A stretch of 13,672 nt of DNA from JBMFOH01 sp049969715 [NCBI: bacterium] (GTDB lineage: Bacteria; DUMJ01). Under the pieces are notes generated by a model. It saw only the letters and a program-made list of their open reading frames with translations, ran no database searches and was not told where the DNA came from. Both the position numbers and the translations under genes were made by a program. This document shows, piece by piece, positions 13,255 to 13,672 of the stretch; within the stretch, counting starts at the first letter, position 1, and each line of letters begins with the position of its first letter. The stretch spans positions 1 to 13,672 of the forward strand of contig JBMFOH010000039.1 of the NCBI GenBank assembly GCA_049969715.1, in the 5' to 3' direction.

Positions 13255-13672
13255 GAGTAAAGCTTACCTATGAAAAGCTAAACAGAGAGAGTATAATTTT
13301 ACCTTTACATTATAATTATTACATTCAAAGCCTAATATACAGGACATTTTCAAGTGAACTTTCCACAAAGTTACACAGAGATGGCTTTGTTTTTGGTAAT
13401 AGAAAATTTAAGCTTTTTACCTTCTCTAGAATTACAGAAAAAGGGGCTAAAAAGGATAGAGAGAAACTATTAGTATTCAAAAATAGAATCTCTTTCTACT
13501 TTTCGTCTCCACATAATAATATTGTGGAAGACTTAGGAGAGGAAGCCTTTAAAAAGAGAGAATTTATCCTCTTTAATCAACGCATATTTCTCTCTCAGCT
13601 TGAGATTCTCACTCTTCCAAGAATCGAAGATAAAGTAATAATAAAAATGCTTTCTCCAGTAACGATGTATAG
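13251..13672 (+). CDS. cas6: CRISPR endoribonuclease Cas6, N-terminal 140 residues, cut by the window edge
   Basis: The frame from ATG 13251 is open to the right edge. Cas6 cuts CRISPR precursor RNA within each repeat to give crRNAs. Visible family features are a beta strand MRVKLTYEK, then LPLHYNYYIQSLIYRTFS (17-34), LHRDGF (41-46), KFKLFTFSRI (52-61), and IKMLSPVTMY at the edge, the usual start of the second RAMP domain. By comparison with the Pyrococcus furiosus enzyme (Y31, H46, K52) the likely catalytic set is Y30, H42 and K54, all present. The ribosome site GAGGAG (13236-13241) lies in the preceding hicA-like remnant, whose stop overlaps the start codon. The rest of the gene, and probably other cas genes and the array, lie beyond the window. 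Confidence 0.92.
   Translation, partial: MRVKLTYEKLNRESIILPLHYNYYIQSLIYRTFSSELSTKLHRDGFVFGNRKFKLFTFSRITEKGAKKDREKLLVFKNRISFYFSSPHNNIVEDLGEEAFKKREFILFNQRIFLSQLEILTLPRIEDKVIIKMLSPVTMY

Overview
The window is AT-rich bacterial DNA. It uses many AGA/AGG arginine and ATA isoleucine codons, has very tight intergenic spacing, and several starts are TTG. A TPP riboswitch with an intrinsic terminator, sigma-70-type promoters, SurE, an SdpR/SdpI/Yxl-like ABC module and a Cas6-type CRISPR endonuclease suggest an anaerobic, possibly thermophilic, Firmicutes-like or deep-branching bacterium. I cannot name the genus. The btuF-type binding protein lacks a lipobox cysteine, which fits a diderm better than a classical monoderm, but this is weak evidence.

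Layout. (1) 1-425: left flank with an unexplained strong hairpin (119-157), a promoter (200-228), a TPP riboswitch (252-357) and its terminator (372-411). (2) 426-4686, plus strand: a thiamine precursor salvage operon, cytX-like HMP permease - thiD - surE - thiM - thiE, almost all overlapping or abutting. There is no thiC or thiG, so it converts imported or recycled HMP and thiazole to thiamine phosphate; surE is an unexpected member. (3) 4711-8579, minus strand: a TrmO/TsaA-FmdE fusion gene followed by a BtuF/BtuC/BtuD-type importer. This looks like a metal or metal-chelate uptake operon, preceded by a good promoter and an intrinsic terminator inside the leader, so it is probably attenuated. 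(4) 8739-9013: a 108-bp inverted-repeat element with nested repeats, followed by an orphan 49-aa charged small protein on the plus strand. (5) 9019-11854, minus strand: an sdpR - sdpI - yxlE-like (PLDc_N) - ABC ATPase - ABC permease operon, with a promoter and an adjoining inverted-repeat operator. It looks like an autoregulated antimicrobial-peptide immunity or export module lacking its toxin. (6) 12030-13672, plus strand: a WYL-domain regulator with a palindrome over its -10 box, then a short region that reads as a collapsed hicBA toxin-antitoxin pair, then the 5' part of cas6 running off the right edge. A CRISPR-Cas locus therefore probably begins here and continues outside the window.

Working together: the thiamine operon should be switched off by TPP through terminator formation. 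The TrmO-FmdE/BtuFCD operon and the sdpR operon each show their own control element. The WYL protein is the obvious candidate regulator of the adjoining CRISPR locus. The most interesting points are surE inside a TPP-controlled operon, the attenuator leader of the TrmO-FmdE transporter operon, the hicBA relic translationally joined to cas6, and the toxin-less sdpRI-yxlEFG-like hybrid.
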